64,000 bases of DNA from Plotosus lineatus (GCA_024760905.1 CM045729.1:45408580-45472579); one strand, 5' to 3'. Counted from the first letter of the stretch, positions 24,984 through 38,259 are shown. Notes: generated by a model not told the origin, from the sequence alone. Numbers and translations are program-made.

Positions 24984-25084
24984 GGCTTGTCACAGACAGT
25001 GACAACCTGTTAAGAGTGGGGTTTGAACCCCCAACCTTAGGATCAGTACTTTAACACCTTTACCACCAGGCCACCACTGCCCAC
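24984..25084 (-). mobile_element. SINE-A head inserted in the Tc1-like element
   Basis: The minus strand reads GGGCAGTGGTGGCCTGGTGG (box A region), AAGGTTGGGGGTTCAAACCC (box B) and CTTAACAGGTTGTCACTG. Only the tRNA-like head and the start of the body are present. No duplication was identified. Confidence 0.75.
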
Positions 25085-25090
25085 AACGTT

Positions 25091-25560
25091 TTGTGGACTG
25101 ATGAAAACAAGATTGTTCTTACTGGGTCTAGTGACCAGAGACAATTTTTCAATCGACCCTCAAACACTGAATTCAAGCCACAGTACACTGTGAAGACAGT
25201 GAATCATGGTGGTGCAAGCATCATGATATGGGGATGCTTCTCATACTACGGTGCCGGGCCTATTTATCACTTACCAGGGATCATGGATCAGTTTAAATAC
25301 TTCAGAATACTTGAAGAGGTCATGCTGCCTTATGCCAGAGGAAATGCCCTTGAAATGGGTGGTACAACAAGACAACAACCCCAAACACATCAGTAAATGA
25401 GTAACATCTTGGTACCAGACCAACAAGATTGGTGTTATGGAGCGGTCGGCTCAATCCGCGGACCTTAATCCAATACAAAACTTGTGGGGTGACATCAAAA
25501 ATGCAGTTTCTGAGGGAAAACCAAAAAATATAGAAGGACTCTGGAATGTAGTCCAATCAT
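25091..25560 (+). pseudogene. Tc1-like transposase, C-terminal half, inactive
   Basis: A DDE-type transposase that would cut and rejoin the element ends. The first frame (25091-25395) reads WTDENKIVLTGSSDQRQF with the first catalytic Asp region, then GASIMIWGCFSYYGAGP. A frameshift near 25350 moves the second-Asp motif VVQQDNNPKH to another frame. The third motif reads SADLNPIQNLWGDIK, so the catalytic Glu is Gln. The N-terminal helix-turn-helix is separated by the SINE-A insertion and is not open. The protein is dead on several counts. Confidence 0.85.
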
Positions 25561-25778
25561 CCTGAGCTGGAAAACCTACTCACAGGTGCCAGAAGTTGGT
25601 TGACTGCATGTAACACAGATGTGCAGCAGTTCTCAGAAACTGTGAATATACAACTAAATATTAGTTCAGTCATTCAAAGGAAAGCAAAATCTTACAACAT
25701 TTTTTCAGTTTGTCTGGTGAATGTTTGATTTTGTAAAGAAGAATGCAGATATTGCTATTATTCACAGTCCAATATTCA

Positions 25779-26888
25779 CTGTGATCAGGGAGACCGGTAG
25801 GAGAGTACTTGGTGTGTCCTCTGGAAGGAAAGTAGATAAGGAAACTTGGTGGTGGAATGAGGAAGTGCAGGAGTGTGTACAAAAGAAGAGGTTAGCTAAG
25901 AAGAAATGGGACACAGAGAGGACCGAAGAGAGTAAACAGGAGTACAGGGAGACACAGCGTAAGGTGAAGGTAGCGGTGTCAAAGGCCAAACAGAGGGCAT
26001 ATGATGACTTGTATGATAGGTTGGACAGTAAGGAGGGAGAAAATGATTTATACAGGTTAGCACAGCAGAGAAATAGAGATGGGAAAGACATGCAGCAAGT
26101 TAGAATGATAAAGGACAGAGAGGGAAATGTATTGACTGATGACAGAAGTGTGCTGGGAAGATGGAAAGAGTACTTTGAAGAGCTGATGAATGAGGAAAAT
26201 GAGAGAGAAAAAAGAATAGAAGGGGTGACCGTTGAGGACCAGGAAGTAGCAAAGATTAGTAAGGGAGAAGTGAGGCGGGCATTGAAGAGGATGAAGAGTG
26301 GAAAGGCAGTTGGCCCTGATGACATACCAGTTGATGTATGGAAGTGTCTAGGGGAGGTAGCAGTAGATTTTCTGACAAGAATATTCAACAAGGTCTTAGA
26401 AAGTGAGCAGATGCCAGAGGAATGGAGGAGAAGTGTGCTTGTGCCCATTTTTAAGAACAAGGGAGATGTGGCAACTACAGCGGGATCAAGTTGATGAGCC
26501 ATACGATGAAGTTATGGGAAAGAATAGTGGAAGCTAGACTAAGGGCAGAGGTCAGCATTTGTGAACAACAGTTTGGTTTCATGCCAAGAAAGAGCACCAC
26601 AGATGCAGTGTTTGCTTTGAGGATGTTAATAGAGAAGTACAGAGAAGGTCAGAAGGAGCTGCATTGTGCCTTTGTGGCTCTGGAGAAAGTATATGACAGG
26701 GTGCCGAGAGAAGAACTGTGGTATTGTATGAGGAAGTCTGGAGTGGCAGAGAAGTATGTTAGAGTGGTGCAGGACATGTATGAGAGATGTAAGACAGTGG
26801 TGAGGTGTGCTGTCGGTGTGACAGAAGAGTTCAAGGCGGAGGTGGGACTGCATCAAGGGTCAGCTCTCAGCCCCTTCTTGTTTGCTAT
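25779..26888 (+). mobile_element. RTE-clade LINE, copy 4: internal fragment without 3' end
   Basis: It runs from linker text (TGATCAGGGAGACCGG) to within the reverse transcriptase (CTTCTTGTTTGCTATG). Neither the LINE 5' end nor the 3' tail is present, and no duplication flanks it. Tc1-like sequence seems to continue directly across (…CCAATATTCAC | TTTTTCAATTTC…). This is not what normal target-primed insertion gives. Confidence 0.85.
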
Positions 26889-26925
26889 GTTTTTCAATTT
26901 CTTTAAAGCAATAACGCAAATTTGA
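25779..26925 (+). pseudogene. RTE linker and reverse transcriptase fragment
   Basis: The first frame (about 25779-26494) carries ETWWWNEEVQECVQKKRLA, YRLAQQRNRDGKDMQQ, GRWKEYFEELMNEEN, KAVGPDDIPVDVWKCLGE and PIFKNKGDVA. It is lost at a short deletion near 26470. The second frame (26491-26888) has [17 protein letters not shown] and motif A as FVALEKVYDRVP, in which the catalytic Asp is Ala. It continues with [16 protein letters not shown] and runs out into transposon DNA before motif C. It cannot be catalytic. Confidence 0.87.
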
Positions 26926-27064
26926 TTTCGCTTCATATTTTGATTTGGAATAGAATATGTAGTGCTCCCAAATGCATTGTGTGTATGGAAATAAAAGATA
27001 TAGTAGTCTGAGTTTTATTCACTTTTAAAACAAAACACACTGCTATTATTTGGAGCACAAATGT

Positions 27065-27065
<1 letters not shown>

Positions 27066-27096
<31 letters not shown>

Positions 27097-27098
27097 CA
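27066..27098. repeat. (GA)n microsatellite
   Basis: About 32 bp of GA just outside the right end of the Tc1-like element. Confidence 0.95.
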
Positions 27099-27149
27099 TC
27101 TGTTGGTACAGTGTAGACCTTCTTATCTGCTGAGAGAGCTTATGTGTGT

Positions 27150-29110
27150 AGTTATAACTGCAATTTATGAGTTTATATGCTGCCCCAAGTTAATGTAAAG
27201 CTAGCAATGATGCTGCAACACACCATTAACAAACAGCTGGCGGCACAACCGGACTGTGTTATAATTGCTGCAGGAGACTTTAATCATGCAAACCTGAAGT
27301 CTTTCCTGCCCAAATTCTATAAAAATGTGAGTTTTCCTATGAGGAACCCCCCACACACAAACTGGACCAGGTCCACACAAACATTTCAGATGCCTTTAAA
27401 GCCACCTCCCTGCCACATCTCGGACTCTCAGATCACCTCTCTGTCCCTGATTCCTGCTTCTAAACCTAAAATCTGTAGCCAAAGACCAGTAGTTAAAACA
27501 GCCCAGTTGTGGACTGAGGAAGCCACTGCAGCTTTACAAGATTGTTTTGACTCTACAGACTGGGGAATATTTGCAAAGGAGACAGACCTGGAGGGTCACA
27601 TTAACTGCTCTTATACATAAATTACTTCACTGAGAATGTGACCACAGCAAAGACTATTAAAGTATTTCCAAACCAGAAACTAAGGTTCAATGGTGAGGTA
27701 TGCACTCTGTATAGAGCACAAGATGGTGTTTTTCAAGTCAAGAGGCACATCGGATCCTCCAAAGAGGTATAAAAAGCTAAGCACAAATATAAACAACTCA
27801 TTGAGGAGCACATTTTAAGAACAACACCAGGAGGATGTGGAAGGGGATCAAGACAGTAGGTACAAGAACATGCACATATCAATAGACTCCTCGAACAGTA
27901 CCCTACTGGACAGATTAAGCCAGTCTTTGCCCACTTTGACCAACACAATGGAGAGGCATACAACTGCCCTGCTCTTCCAGAGAGGGGCGACGTCCCTGTC
28001 CAACTGCATCATGTACCAGATCAGAGCCACCCTCTGCAGAGTCAATGAGGTAACAAGAAGGGCATGTAAGGCATGTGCACATCAACTAGAAGGGGTTTTT
28101 ACCACAATTTTACCCTCTTGCTACGGCAATTTATGGTTCCAACCTGCCTGAAGACAGCCACCATTGTTCCAGCACCTAAGAAGAGTACAGTGAGCTGCTT
28201 GAAGAACTATCACCCAGTTGGCGTAACCCCCATCATCACCAAATTTTTTGAGATACTTTTTTTGTCTCATCCCTGCTGATCTTGAGCCACATCATTTTGC
28301 GTACAAAACAAACAGGTCAACAGAGGATGCCATCAATATAACCCTCGACACAGCCCTCACACACTTGGACAGTGGTAACTCCTATGTGATGATGCTTTAC
28401 TTTTAATACAGTCCAACCAGATAAACTGGTTCAGAAGTTTGGCAACATGGGCCTAGGGCGCTCACTATGCACCTTAATACTGGACTTTCTTAGCAACGGA
28501 CCTCAGAACATCAGGATCGGAGACCACATATACAATCTCATCCAGAACACCACAGGAGTGTATTCTCAGCCCCCTTTTCTTCTTCCTCTTCACACATAAC
28601 CCATAGGTTTGAGAACAGATAATGATGAGTCAGCCTACAGGAGGGAGGTCCAACAGCTGTGTCAATGGTGCAACTACAATAACCTGGACCTAAAGACAAA
28701 GGAGATTATAATGGACTTCAGAAGATCTAAACAAACCGAGCACTCTGCCCTCTATACTTAAGTACTTAATATAACTTAACTTCACCCTCTCTACCTTCTT
28801 TTGTGGGTGGAGTCCTTCAAGTTTATTGCAGTGCATATCTCTGACCAGGTGGGGAAAGCACAACAAAGGTTGTACTTCATCAGGAAGCTCCAACAAGCCC
28901 ACCTACCCTAACCGCTACTGACAAACATTTACTACTCCACCATCGAGAGCCTTCTGACCTAAGGTGACATTCATACTGGCAGACTTCAGAAGATAGCCAG
29001 TAGAAATATCAGAGACCCTAGACATCCCCTTTTCTTCCATTCAGAAAATGGTACATGACATTAAACTCAAGGTCTTAAACATCATATAACATTATAGCAT
29101 CATGCACCTT
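27150..29110 (+). pseudogene. L2-like LINE, decayed endonuclease to RT
   Basis: Endonuclease part (27177-27620): VKLAMMLQHTINKQLAAQ, then VIIAAGDFNHANLKSFLPKF with the DFN metal-site motif, and an ISDSQITSLSLIP stretch where an SDH motif is expected (His lost). RT part, broken: TIVPAPKKSTVSCLKNYHPV (about 28165), STEDAINITLDTALTHLD (about 28320), KEIIMDFRRS (about 28700) and DQVGKAQQRLYFLRKLQQ (about 28840). Many stops, so it is an old copy. It matches the fish L2/CR1-like layout I recall. Confidence 0.75.
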
Positions 29111-29251
29111 ATGATCAAACGCTTACTCTGTGTATACCACACATGTGTGTGCACCTTCGACATCATGCACTGTATATGTGTATATATGTGAATTGCTTGC
29201 ATATACAGGACATATATATGTATGTTTATGTGTCTTTTGTGATATACTGTA

Positions 29252-29372
29252 GGTATGGTGGTAGCCTGGTGGTAAAGGGCGCTGGATTGCTGATACTAAG
29301 GTTGGGGGTTCGAGTCCCACTCTCCACGTGCTTGTCACTGGTCCCCCTACCCCCCAGCGTGCAGCTAAGGTA
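29252..29372 (+). mobile_element. SINE-A head fragment
   Basis: TGGTAGCCTGGTGGTAAAGG (box A) and GGTTGGGGGTTCGAGTCCC (box B) are the best-preserved tRNA-like promoter elements in the window. The SINE-A identity is lost after CAGCTAAGG (about 29370). What follows (29373-29500) is not a tail type seen elsewhere here. Confidence 0.7.
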
Positions 29373-31602
<2,230 letters not shown>

Positions 31603-31700
31603 GTGCTCTGCTCTGCGATGGCCTGGCGAGCTGTCCGGGGTGTAATCTGTCAGTTCAGATGGCCAATCTCCCCGTGACTCCAATTAGAATTCAGAGGTTT
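31603..31700 (+). mobile_element. ATGAATG-type SINE tail, isolated
   Basis: TGCGATGGCCTGGCGAGCTG, TCCGGGGTGTAATCTG, AATTAGAATTCAGAGG and TTTAGAAAATGAATGAATG form the SINE-B-type 3' module. It directly abuts the oppositely oriented SINE-A at 31602. Confidence 0.7.
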
Positions 31701-32224
31701 AGAAAATGAATGAATGAGTTTGTCCTTTACAATAGAATACCCATACAACAACAGAATGGACCTGTGGAAATAATTTAAATATAGCTATCTGAGAAAATAT
31801 TTTAAATTTCATATTACAATTTAAGATCTATTGCCTACAACAGAGCTATTTAATTAATTTTGAATGGGGTCTGGATCAGGAAAAGAATCTCAAATGAGGG
31901 ACCTAAGAAGTATGGCTTGAAAAGCATTAAAAGCTACAGATACAGTGAAGTAACATCAAAGTGCACATATTTTGTAAATGACTCATAAAACTAGTCCATA
32001 GTATTGTATCAAGACATATAGTCTCAAAGCATTTCTACATTCAAATGAAAACATAGACCACGATGAATAATTATTCCGGGCGAACCATTTTTTTTTTTAC
32101 GCACAGACATCCACTTAAGTACACACCTGTCCCAACAAATACAAAATGAATGTAATATGGTAATAAATACAAGTAAAACAACATATGAGTGCATAGAATA
32201 TTATCAAGGCTAATTACAATTACA

Positions 32225-32257
<33 letters not shown>
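31701..32257. other. No gene; (AAT)n at about 32225-32256
   Basis: Unannotated, with a short trinucleotide microsatellite at the right end. Confidence 0.4.
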
Positions 32258-32258
<1 letters not shown>

Positions 32259-34002
32259 CCCACCACCTGAGGGAGGGTTTATAGGGGTCGGGTACAGTGT
32301 GAGCCTGGTGGCAACCGAACACTCAGATGAAATGAAGAAATGAGGTGAGCTGTCAATTGATCACCACTTGGGGGTGAGCTATCTCCGATGTTGATGTTGG
32401 GGGGGCACCCTCCAGACCTGGAAGATTTAAGCATGTAATTAGGATCTCCTTTGAACATTTGGCAGGCTTTTGTTAGAATGGCCTTCAACTCCCTCCTCTA
32501 GCCATGTTCTCAATTATTGAGGTGGCAGTCTTTAGCTGTGGCCGGAAGGACATCGGTGCCAGTCATAGGTGCATTCCCAGAACCAAGTCAAGCTAAAGGA
32601 GGAGGCCTATCAGTTTTTAATAGCCTGTGGGACTCCCGAAGCAGCAGACATACCAATAGGTCAAATGTGCTGAAGCTTGGGCTGTTGCAGATACAAAATC
32701 TTATGTGAGGGAGAAGTTCAGTAAGGGTCGATAAAAAGACAACCAGTTGGCCTCAAAAAGGTTTTGGATCACCATCCGATGCCTCAGGAGAGAGAGGCAG
32801 TACTCGACAAACACAGTTTATTATAGTGAAAGTGGGGAGCTGCTCAATTCAAATGGGGATGTGGTTGGGAGGTAGAAAAAATACTTCGAAGACCTCCTGA
32901 ATCCCACGAACATGCTGTCTGTGGGAAAGGTTTGGAAGGGGGTCTGCCTATTACATTGGCAAAGTTGACCAGGTTCCTGGTTGGACAAGATACACCCAAA
33001 ATATCTCAAGAATCTGGATGTTGTGGGACTGTTTTGGTTGGCATGTCTCTGCAACATTGCGTGGTCTTCGGGGGCTGTACCTTTGGATTGGCAAGTAGGG
33101 CTGGTAGTTCCCATTTTTAAAAAGGGACTGGAGAGTGTGTTCCAACTATCATGGAATCACACTCCTCAGCCTACCCAGGAAATTATATTTAGGAGTACTA
33201 TATCTGATTGCTTGTTGAATCTTGAATTCAGGAAGAACCATGTGGTTCTCGTCCCAGCTGTAGCACTATCAACCATCTCTACAGACTTTACAAGTTCCTG
33301 GAAAGGCTGTAGGAGTTTGCTCAATCTGTCTGCATGTGCTTTGTGGGGTTATCTTGTGGGGTGCTGCAGGAATATGGTATACTGGCTCATTTATTCTCTA
33401 TATTGCTGGAGTCAGAACTTGGCCACATTGGTAACAACATGTCAAATTCATTTCCAGTGGGGTTTAGACTCCACTCCAATAAAGCTGTCCTTCTTCAGAT
33501 CGCCTCATAATATTTATGGATAGAATTTCTAGGCACAGCCAAGGCATTGAGGGGTATTAGTTTGTTGGCCACGGGATATTATTGTTGCTTTTTTTGGATG
33601 GCATTGTCTTTTTGGCTTCATAAAGCCAGGATCTCCAGCTCTCAGCTCTCACTGGAGCAATTCGCAACTGAGTACAAAGTGGCCGGGATGAGAATCAGCA
33701 TCTCCAAAATCCAAGGCCATGATTCTCAGCCAGAAAAGGGGCGGAATGCACCCTCCACATCTGGAATGAGGTCCTGCTCCAAGTGGAGGAGTTCAAATAT
33801 CCCAGCATTTTGTTTACAAGTGCGGGAAGAACAGAGTGGGAGATTGACAGGTGGATCGGTGCAGCCTCTGCTGTAAAGCGGAGCTTGTACCCATCCGTTG
33901 TGGTGATGAGGTAGCTGAGCTGGAAGGCAAAGCTCTCAATATATCAGTCGATTTACTTTCCTACCCTCATCTATTGTCATGAGCTTTGGGTAGGGACAGC
34001 TA
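32258..34002 (+). mobile_element. Rex3-type RTE LINE, decayed, no 3' end
   Basis: It opens with the 5' text CACCACCTGAGGGAGGG and GGTCGGGTACAGTGTGAG. An internal deletion then moves to the endonuclease end (GATCACCACTTGGGGGTGAG) and onward: CTTCAACTCCCTCCTC, AATAGCCTGTGGGACTCCCG, TTTTGGATCACCATCCGATG, ATACTTCGAAGACCTCCTGA and AAAGCTCTCAATATATCAG. It ends near GAGCTTTGGGTAGGGACAGC, where a SINE-C head begins. It is a separate family from the nine-copy RTE. Confidence 0.75.
32981..33876 (+). pseudogene. Rex3-type reverse transcriptase remnant
   Basis: The readable core is VPLDWQVGLVVPIFKKG (about 33075-33125), matching the RT opening of Rex3-type elements. After several shifts, LEQFATEYKVAGMRISISK (about 33655-33710) matches the segment after motif C. 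The palm motifs between them are in broken frames. I see no intact FADD motif. Clearly non-functional. Confidence 0.75.
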
Positions 34003-34137
34003 TAACCTAATAGTAAGAGAAGCGGTTTTATAACCAAAATGTGTGGCGATGTGGTAGTGAGCTCCACCTTCCCTTCCTCCATATTCATGGCTGAAGTGCC
34101 CTTGAGCAAGGAACCTTGCTGAAAAATCAATCGTATC
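34003..34137 (+). mobile_element. SINE-C 5' half
   Basis: GCTATAACCTAATAGTAAGA (box-A-like), GAAGCGGTTTTATAACC, ATGTGTGGCGATGTGG, GAGCTCCACCTTCCC, ATGGCTGAAGTGCCCTTG and AGCAAGGAACCTTGCT match SINE-C up to mid-body. Its end touches the target copy of the next SINE-A, and the tail is missing. Confidence 0.65.
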
Positions 34138-34157
34138 AACTTAATGATGAATATGTC

Positions 34158-34302
34158 TGTCTGTCTGTCTTCCTTTCGGCTTTTCCCCTTTTACTCGGGA
34201 GTCGCCACAGCGAATCATCTGATTTGCACGTTTGATTTGGCAGAGGTTTTTTATGTCAGATGCCCTTCCTGTCACAACCCTTTTAGCAAGGGACAGAAAC
34301 AC
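34158..34302 (-). mobile_element. SINE-A with RTE-type tail, 5'-truncated, 12-bp duplication
   Basis: The 3' end is at the left (CTGTCTTCCTTTCGGC, GGGAGTCGCCACAGCG, AATCATCTGATTTGCAC). The RTE 5'-end part follows (AGATGCCCTTCCTGTCAC), ending at CAAGGGACAGAAACAC in the body. Perfect duplication GATGAATATGTC lies at 34146-34157 and 34303-34314. The (GACA)n-type tail matches the copy at 60249. Confidence 0.9.
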
Positions 34303-34436
34303 GATGAATATGTCCTGTTGAAATTTATTGATAATAAGCTTTAAAATTAAGGTACTAAATTAATAGGAAGTTATAACTCTTAGAATCGTCGAATTGTTGT
34401 GTAAGCTCATGTTAGCCTTGACACAAAATGTGTAAT

Positions 34437-35045
34437 CTAATCTTGAGAATACGATGTGCCAGCGCAAAAAAAAAAAAAAAAAAAAAAAAAAACCCAGGCT
34501 GAGAAGTGAAACAAAGAAAAGGGAGAATTTATTAAATAATGTTGCAAATTAGGAAACATTTGGCCTAGAAAAACAGATAAACGCGCCAAGGGAATCTCTG
34601 GAACCAACATATCAGTACTTTTAGATGGCACCTGGGTGCCGACGGGGGATGTTTGTGTATAATCATTTGGGGAGTCCAGGAAATAGTAGTCAGATGAGAA
34701 AGGGGCCCAAAAGGCTAAAGGTGATGAATATGCAGGAGAAGGATCAGAGGAGTTAGACCCATCATCAGCTAGGACATCTTCAATCCAGGTACATTGATCA
34801 ATGGTGTGAGTAGATAAGTGTGCAGAGAGAGGGTTACAGTGACAAAAGCAAACCTGAGTGGCCTGGTCACAAGTTTTAGGATGAGTTTGAATGCCTTGTT
34901 TGTGCAATATAGTGCGTGAGATAAGGATCCTCGGGAACAAGGCCTTCTACCAAGTGTTCTAAAAATGTTGAAAGTTCCTTGGCCTGGAGTGTCAGCAGGT
35001 AGTCCTGATAACATTGAAAGACAACATCTGTTTTCTGGAAACGAT
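34437..35045 (-). other. Unrecognised coding-like stretch beside a Tc1-like element
   Basis: Several long frames overlap on the minus strand. One covers 34437-34940 (167 codons, ending through a poly-A/T run at 34466-34491 that reads as Phe). A second reads about 35045-34905 (…YQDYLLTLQAKELSTFLEHL…) with acidic and hydrophobic composition like a real protein. It is preceded on the minus strand by a pyrimidine-rich run ending TTTCCAG, which resembles a 3' splice site. I do not recognise the protein. It could be a decayed host exon or a transposon fragment. Confidence 0.3.
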
Positions 35046-35099
35046 GGAGTGGTTGAGCTTAAAACAAAGAAAACAAAGAAATTATTTGAGAACACAAGC

Positions 35100-36099
35100 T
35101 ACAGCATCGGATCAAAAGTATTTGCGAAATCTCTTCAATGCATGAATTTTAGAAGCAAACATAAAAAGTCAAATAATAAATTAAAATATTTACCGTCGAC
35201 GAAATTTAGTGAAATTTTAACCATAGACGCGTCTGGTACTGTATTCTACTTCTGGTATGATGTCACAGTTTTCTCGTCGTCCAAATAGGTCAGAGCAGAC
35301 AAATCAAAGCAAATAATGGGTCACAGATTAACAGAAATTGACAGTATCAATAAACAATTGATCATAGATCTAAAACAACACAACAAGGCACAGATGGGCT
35401 GTTGATCAACACTGGAAAACTGTTATATTCAGTTATGTATCTCAAGTAGTAATTGGGAATAATAATAATTGTGTATTTGTATGGCGATCAGCAAATTAAG
35501 TATACCGACTTGAGTGCATGTATGTTCTGAGCCAGCAGAAGTTGTCTGTTATGGTGTGGGGTTGTATCACCTGGTATGGTGTTGGGACTTTGTGCCAGGT
35601 CGATGGTAACATAACTGCTGTCAAATACATTGACATCCTGGAAAACAATCTGTGGCCAGTTTTAGCCCATCATTTCACAGACAGACCATACAGGATCCAA
35701 GATGACAACGCCCCCGTCCATCGGGCTCGTATTACAGAGAAGTACAAAATTCAAAACAATATTCATGGAATGCTATGGCCGGACCAGTCTCCCTATCTCA
35801 ACATCATAGAAAATATTTGGCTGAAAATAAAGCATTCACTGAAAAACAGAGCCGCAAACATAAAAAACAAGATGAAATGTTTCATGAAATTCGCACCATC
35901 TAGACAAATATCACATTGGATTACATGAGGAATCTATATTCATTACTTCTGAGATGAATGCTGACCTGTGTTCGAAGTAAAGGACAGCTGACCAAGTATT
36001 GAGGTATGAATTTTAATCTTTTCTGTTATAATTACTCACTTTTTTGTCAATTGTTCCGCCATCTTGGAAAATCGAGAATACTTTTGATCCAATGCTGTA
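35100..36099 (+). mobile_element. Tc1-like transposon, internally deleted, TA-flanked
   Basis: Inverted ends: ACAGCATCGGATCAAAAGTA at the left and TACTTTTGATCCAATGCTGT at the right, which match over about 22 bp with one mismatch. TA dinucleotides sit at both borders (35100-35101 and 36098-36099), the normal Tc1 target. At 1.0 kb it is shorter than a typical 1.3-1.6 kb element. Confidence 0.88.
35518..35928 (+). pseudogene. Tc1-like transposase, catalytic C-terminal part
   Basis: The open frame has 136 codons: LSVMVWGCITWYGVGTL, then the second catalytic Asp in IQDDNAPVHRARI and the catalytic Glu in SPYLNIIENIWLKIK. The usual SPDLNPIEN has become SPYLNIIEN, though the Glu is kept. The DNA-binding domain and the first catalytic Asp are not open upstream, although 35280-35400 may be their residue. 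Shortened and not expected to work alone. Confidence 0.85.
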
Positions 36100-36486
36100 A
36101 ATGATCTGTGATTATCTAAGCTCAATATGAGACGCTGAACTTGAAATCATGTAAAATGTAACACTTGAGAACATGCTGATTGAAACAAGCACTGAGAAAC
36201 AACATAGATAAGTGCTGGTACAGTGATAGTAGAACATAATTAAAAATACAATGATGCATTTATGTACTTAGACTTACTAACAGACTTTTTAAGTCTTAAA
36301 GTAATTATATTTACGCACCAAAATAAAAGAGAAGAGAAAAGGTTGTGCGGAACAGTGTGATAAACCAAGCAGGTGCTTAATTGAAAACTATTTTTTATTA
36401 ATTCCTCCCGCCTTGCCTTAGAAATAAGGGGAATTTGCATGAAGAGAAATTATGTAATTAGGGGTGAGATCTAAATTAGGGCACTA
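36100..36486. other. No gene recognised
   Basis: AT-rich, no motif seen. Confidence 0.4.
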
Positions 36487-36499
36487 TTTGGAATGACTG

Positions 36500-38246
36500 A
36501 GTCTACTTCTTCTTCTTCTTCTTCTTCTTCGTCTTCTTTTCCATTCGGCTGTTCCCTTCAGGGGTCACCACAGCAAATCATCTGGCTCCATCTCACCCTG
36601 TCCTCTGCATCTTTTCTTACACCAACGACCTTCATGTCTTCCTTCACCACATCCATAAATCTCTTCTTTGGTCTTCGTCTAGGCCTTCTGCCTGGTAGTT
36701 CCAACCTCAGCATCCGACTACCAATATTCCTCCTCTGTAAATGTCCAAACCATCTCAATCTAGCCTCTCTGACTTTGTCTCCAAAACATCTTACATGAGC
36801 TGTCCCTCTGATGTACTCATTTCCGTTCCTATCCATCCTCGTTACTCCCAGAGAGAACCTCAACATTTTCATCTCCGCTACATCCAGTTCTGCCTCCTGT
36901 CTTTTCCTCAGCGCCACTGTTTCTGAACCATACAACACTGCTGTCCTCAACACTGTCTTGTACACGTTTCCTTTCATTCTTGCCGATACCCTCCTATCAT
37001 ACATCACACTGGACACTTTTCTCCAACCATTCCAACCTGCCTGCACACGCTTCTTCACCTTTTTTCCACACTCTCCATTGCTCTAGATTGTTGAGCCTAA
37101 GTACTTAAAATCCTCCACCTTCCTTATCTCTGCTCCCTGTAACCTCACCGTTCCTCTTGGGTCCTTCTCATTCACACACATGTATTCTGTCTTACTGAGG
37201 CTAACCTTCATTCCCCTCCTTTCCAGGGCATACCTCCACCTCTCTAGATTTTTCTCCACTTGTTCTCTGCTCTCACTACAGATCACAATGTCATCTGCAA
37301 ACATCATAGTCCATGGAGATTCTTGTCTAACCTCGTCTGTCAGCATGTCCATCACCATAGCAAACAAGAAGGGGCTCAGAGCTGATCCTTGATGCAGCCC
37401 CACCTCCACTTTGAATTCTTCGATCACACCAACAGCACACCTCACCACTGTCTTACATCTTTCATACATGTCCTGCACCACTCTAACATACTTCTCTGCC
37501 ACTCCAGACGTCCTCATGCAATTCCACAGTTCTTCTCTTGGCACCATGTTATATGCTTTCTCCAGATCCACAAAGGCACAATGCATGTGCTTCTGACCTT
37601 CTCTTTACTTCTCTATTAACATCCTCAAAGCAAACACTGCATCTGTGGTGCTCTTTCTTGGCATGAAACCAAGCTGTTGTTCACAAATGCTGGCCTCTGC
37701 CCTAAGTCTAGCTTCCACTATTCTTTCCCATAACTTCATCGTACGGCTCATCAACTTTATCGCTCTGTAGTTGCAACAACTGCACATCTCCCTTGTTCTT
37801 AAAAATGAGCACCAACACACTTCTCCATTCTTCTGGCATCTGCTCAGTCTCTAAGATCTTGTTGAATGTTCTTGTCAGAAAATCTACTGCTACCTCTCCG
37901 AGACACTTCCATACCTCCACCGGTATGTCATCAAGACCAACTGCCTTTCCACTCTTCATTCTCTTCAATGCCCTCCTCACTTCACCCTTACTAATCTTTG
38001 CTACTACCTGCTCCTCAACGGTCACCTCTTCTACTCTTTTTTCTCTCTTATTTTCCTCATTCATCAGCTCTTCAAAGTACTCTTTAGAGATTCCCAGCAC
38101 ACTTCTGTCATCAGTCAATACATTTCCCTCTCTGTCCTTTATCTCTCTAACTTGCTGCATATCCTTCCCATCTCTATTTCTCTGCTGTGCCAACCTGTAT
38201 AGATCATTTTCTCCTTCCTTACTGTTCAACCTGTCATACAAGTAAT
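36500..38246 (-). mobile_element. RTE-clade LINE, copy 5, 5'-truncated
   Basis: It has the 3' tail at the left (CTTCTTCTTCTTCTTC at 36505-36531) and is cut at the 5' side within the linker near DRLNSKEG. A perfect 13-bp duplication TTTGGAATGACTG lies at 36487-36499 and 38247-38259. It covers the linker end, RT and C-terminal region. Confidence 0.94.
36558..38244 (-). pseudogene. RTE reverse transcriptase, broken
   Basis: Frames in minus-strand order: 37708-38244 (YRLAQQRNRDGKDMQQ, KAVGLDDIPVEVWKCLGE), 37605-37820 ([17 protein letters not shown]), 37083-37586 (motif [22 protein letters not shown], motif [13 protein letters not shown], then VEDFKYLGSTI) and 36558-37058 (KKRVQAGWNGWRKVS, GDKVREARLRWFGHL, RPKKRFMDVVKEDM). 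Both catalytic motifs are readable but the frame breaks several times. No endonuclease, because of the truncation. Confidence 0.87.
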
Positions 38247-38259
38247 TTTGGAATGACTG

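Larger units (their letters stand above)
24527..27054 (+). mobile_element. Tc1-like transposon with two nested insertions
   Basis: The left end TGTTCAAAATAATAGAAGTG (about 24530) pairs with the right end CACTGCTATTATTTGGAGCA (about 27031-27050, inverted) over about 23 bp with four mismatches. Between them are the 5' region (24600-24983, ending ACAATTAGCGAGACGCC and GAAGCCAAGCTACTGG), a SINE-A head, the transposase 3' half (25085-25620), an RTE fragment and the 3' region. Without the insertions the element would be about 1.3 kb. Confidence 0.8.
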
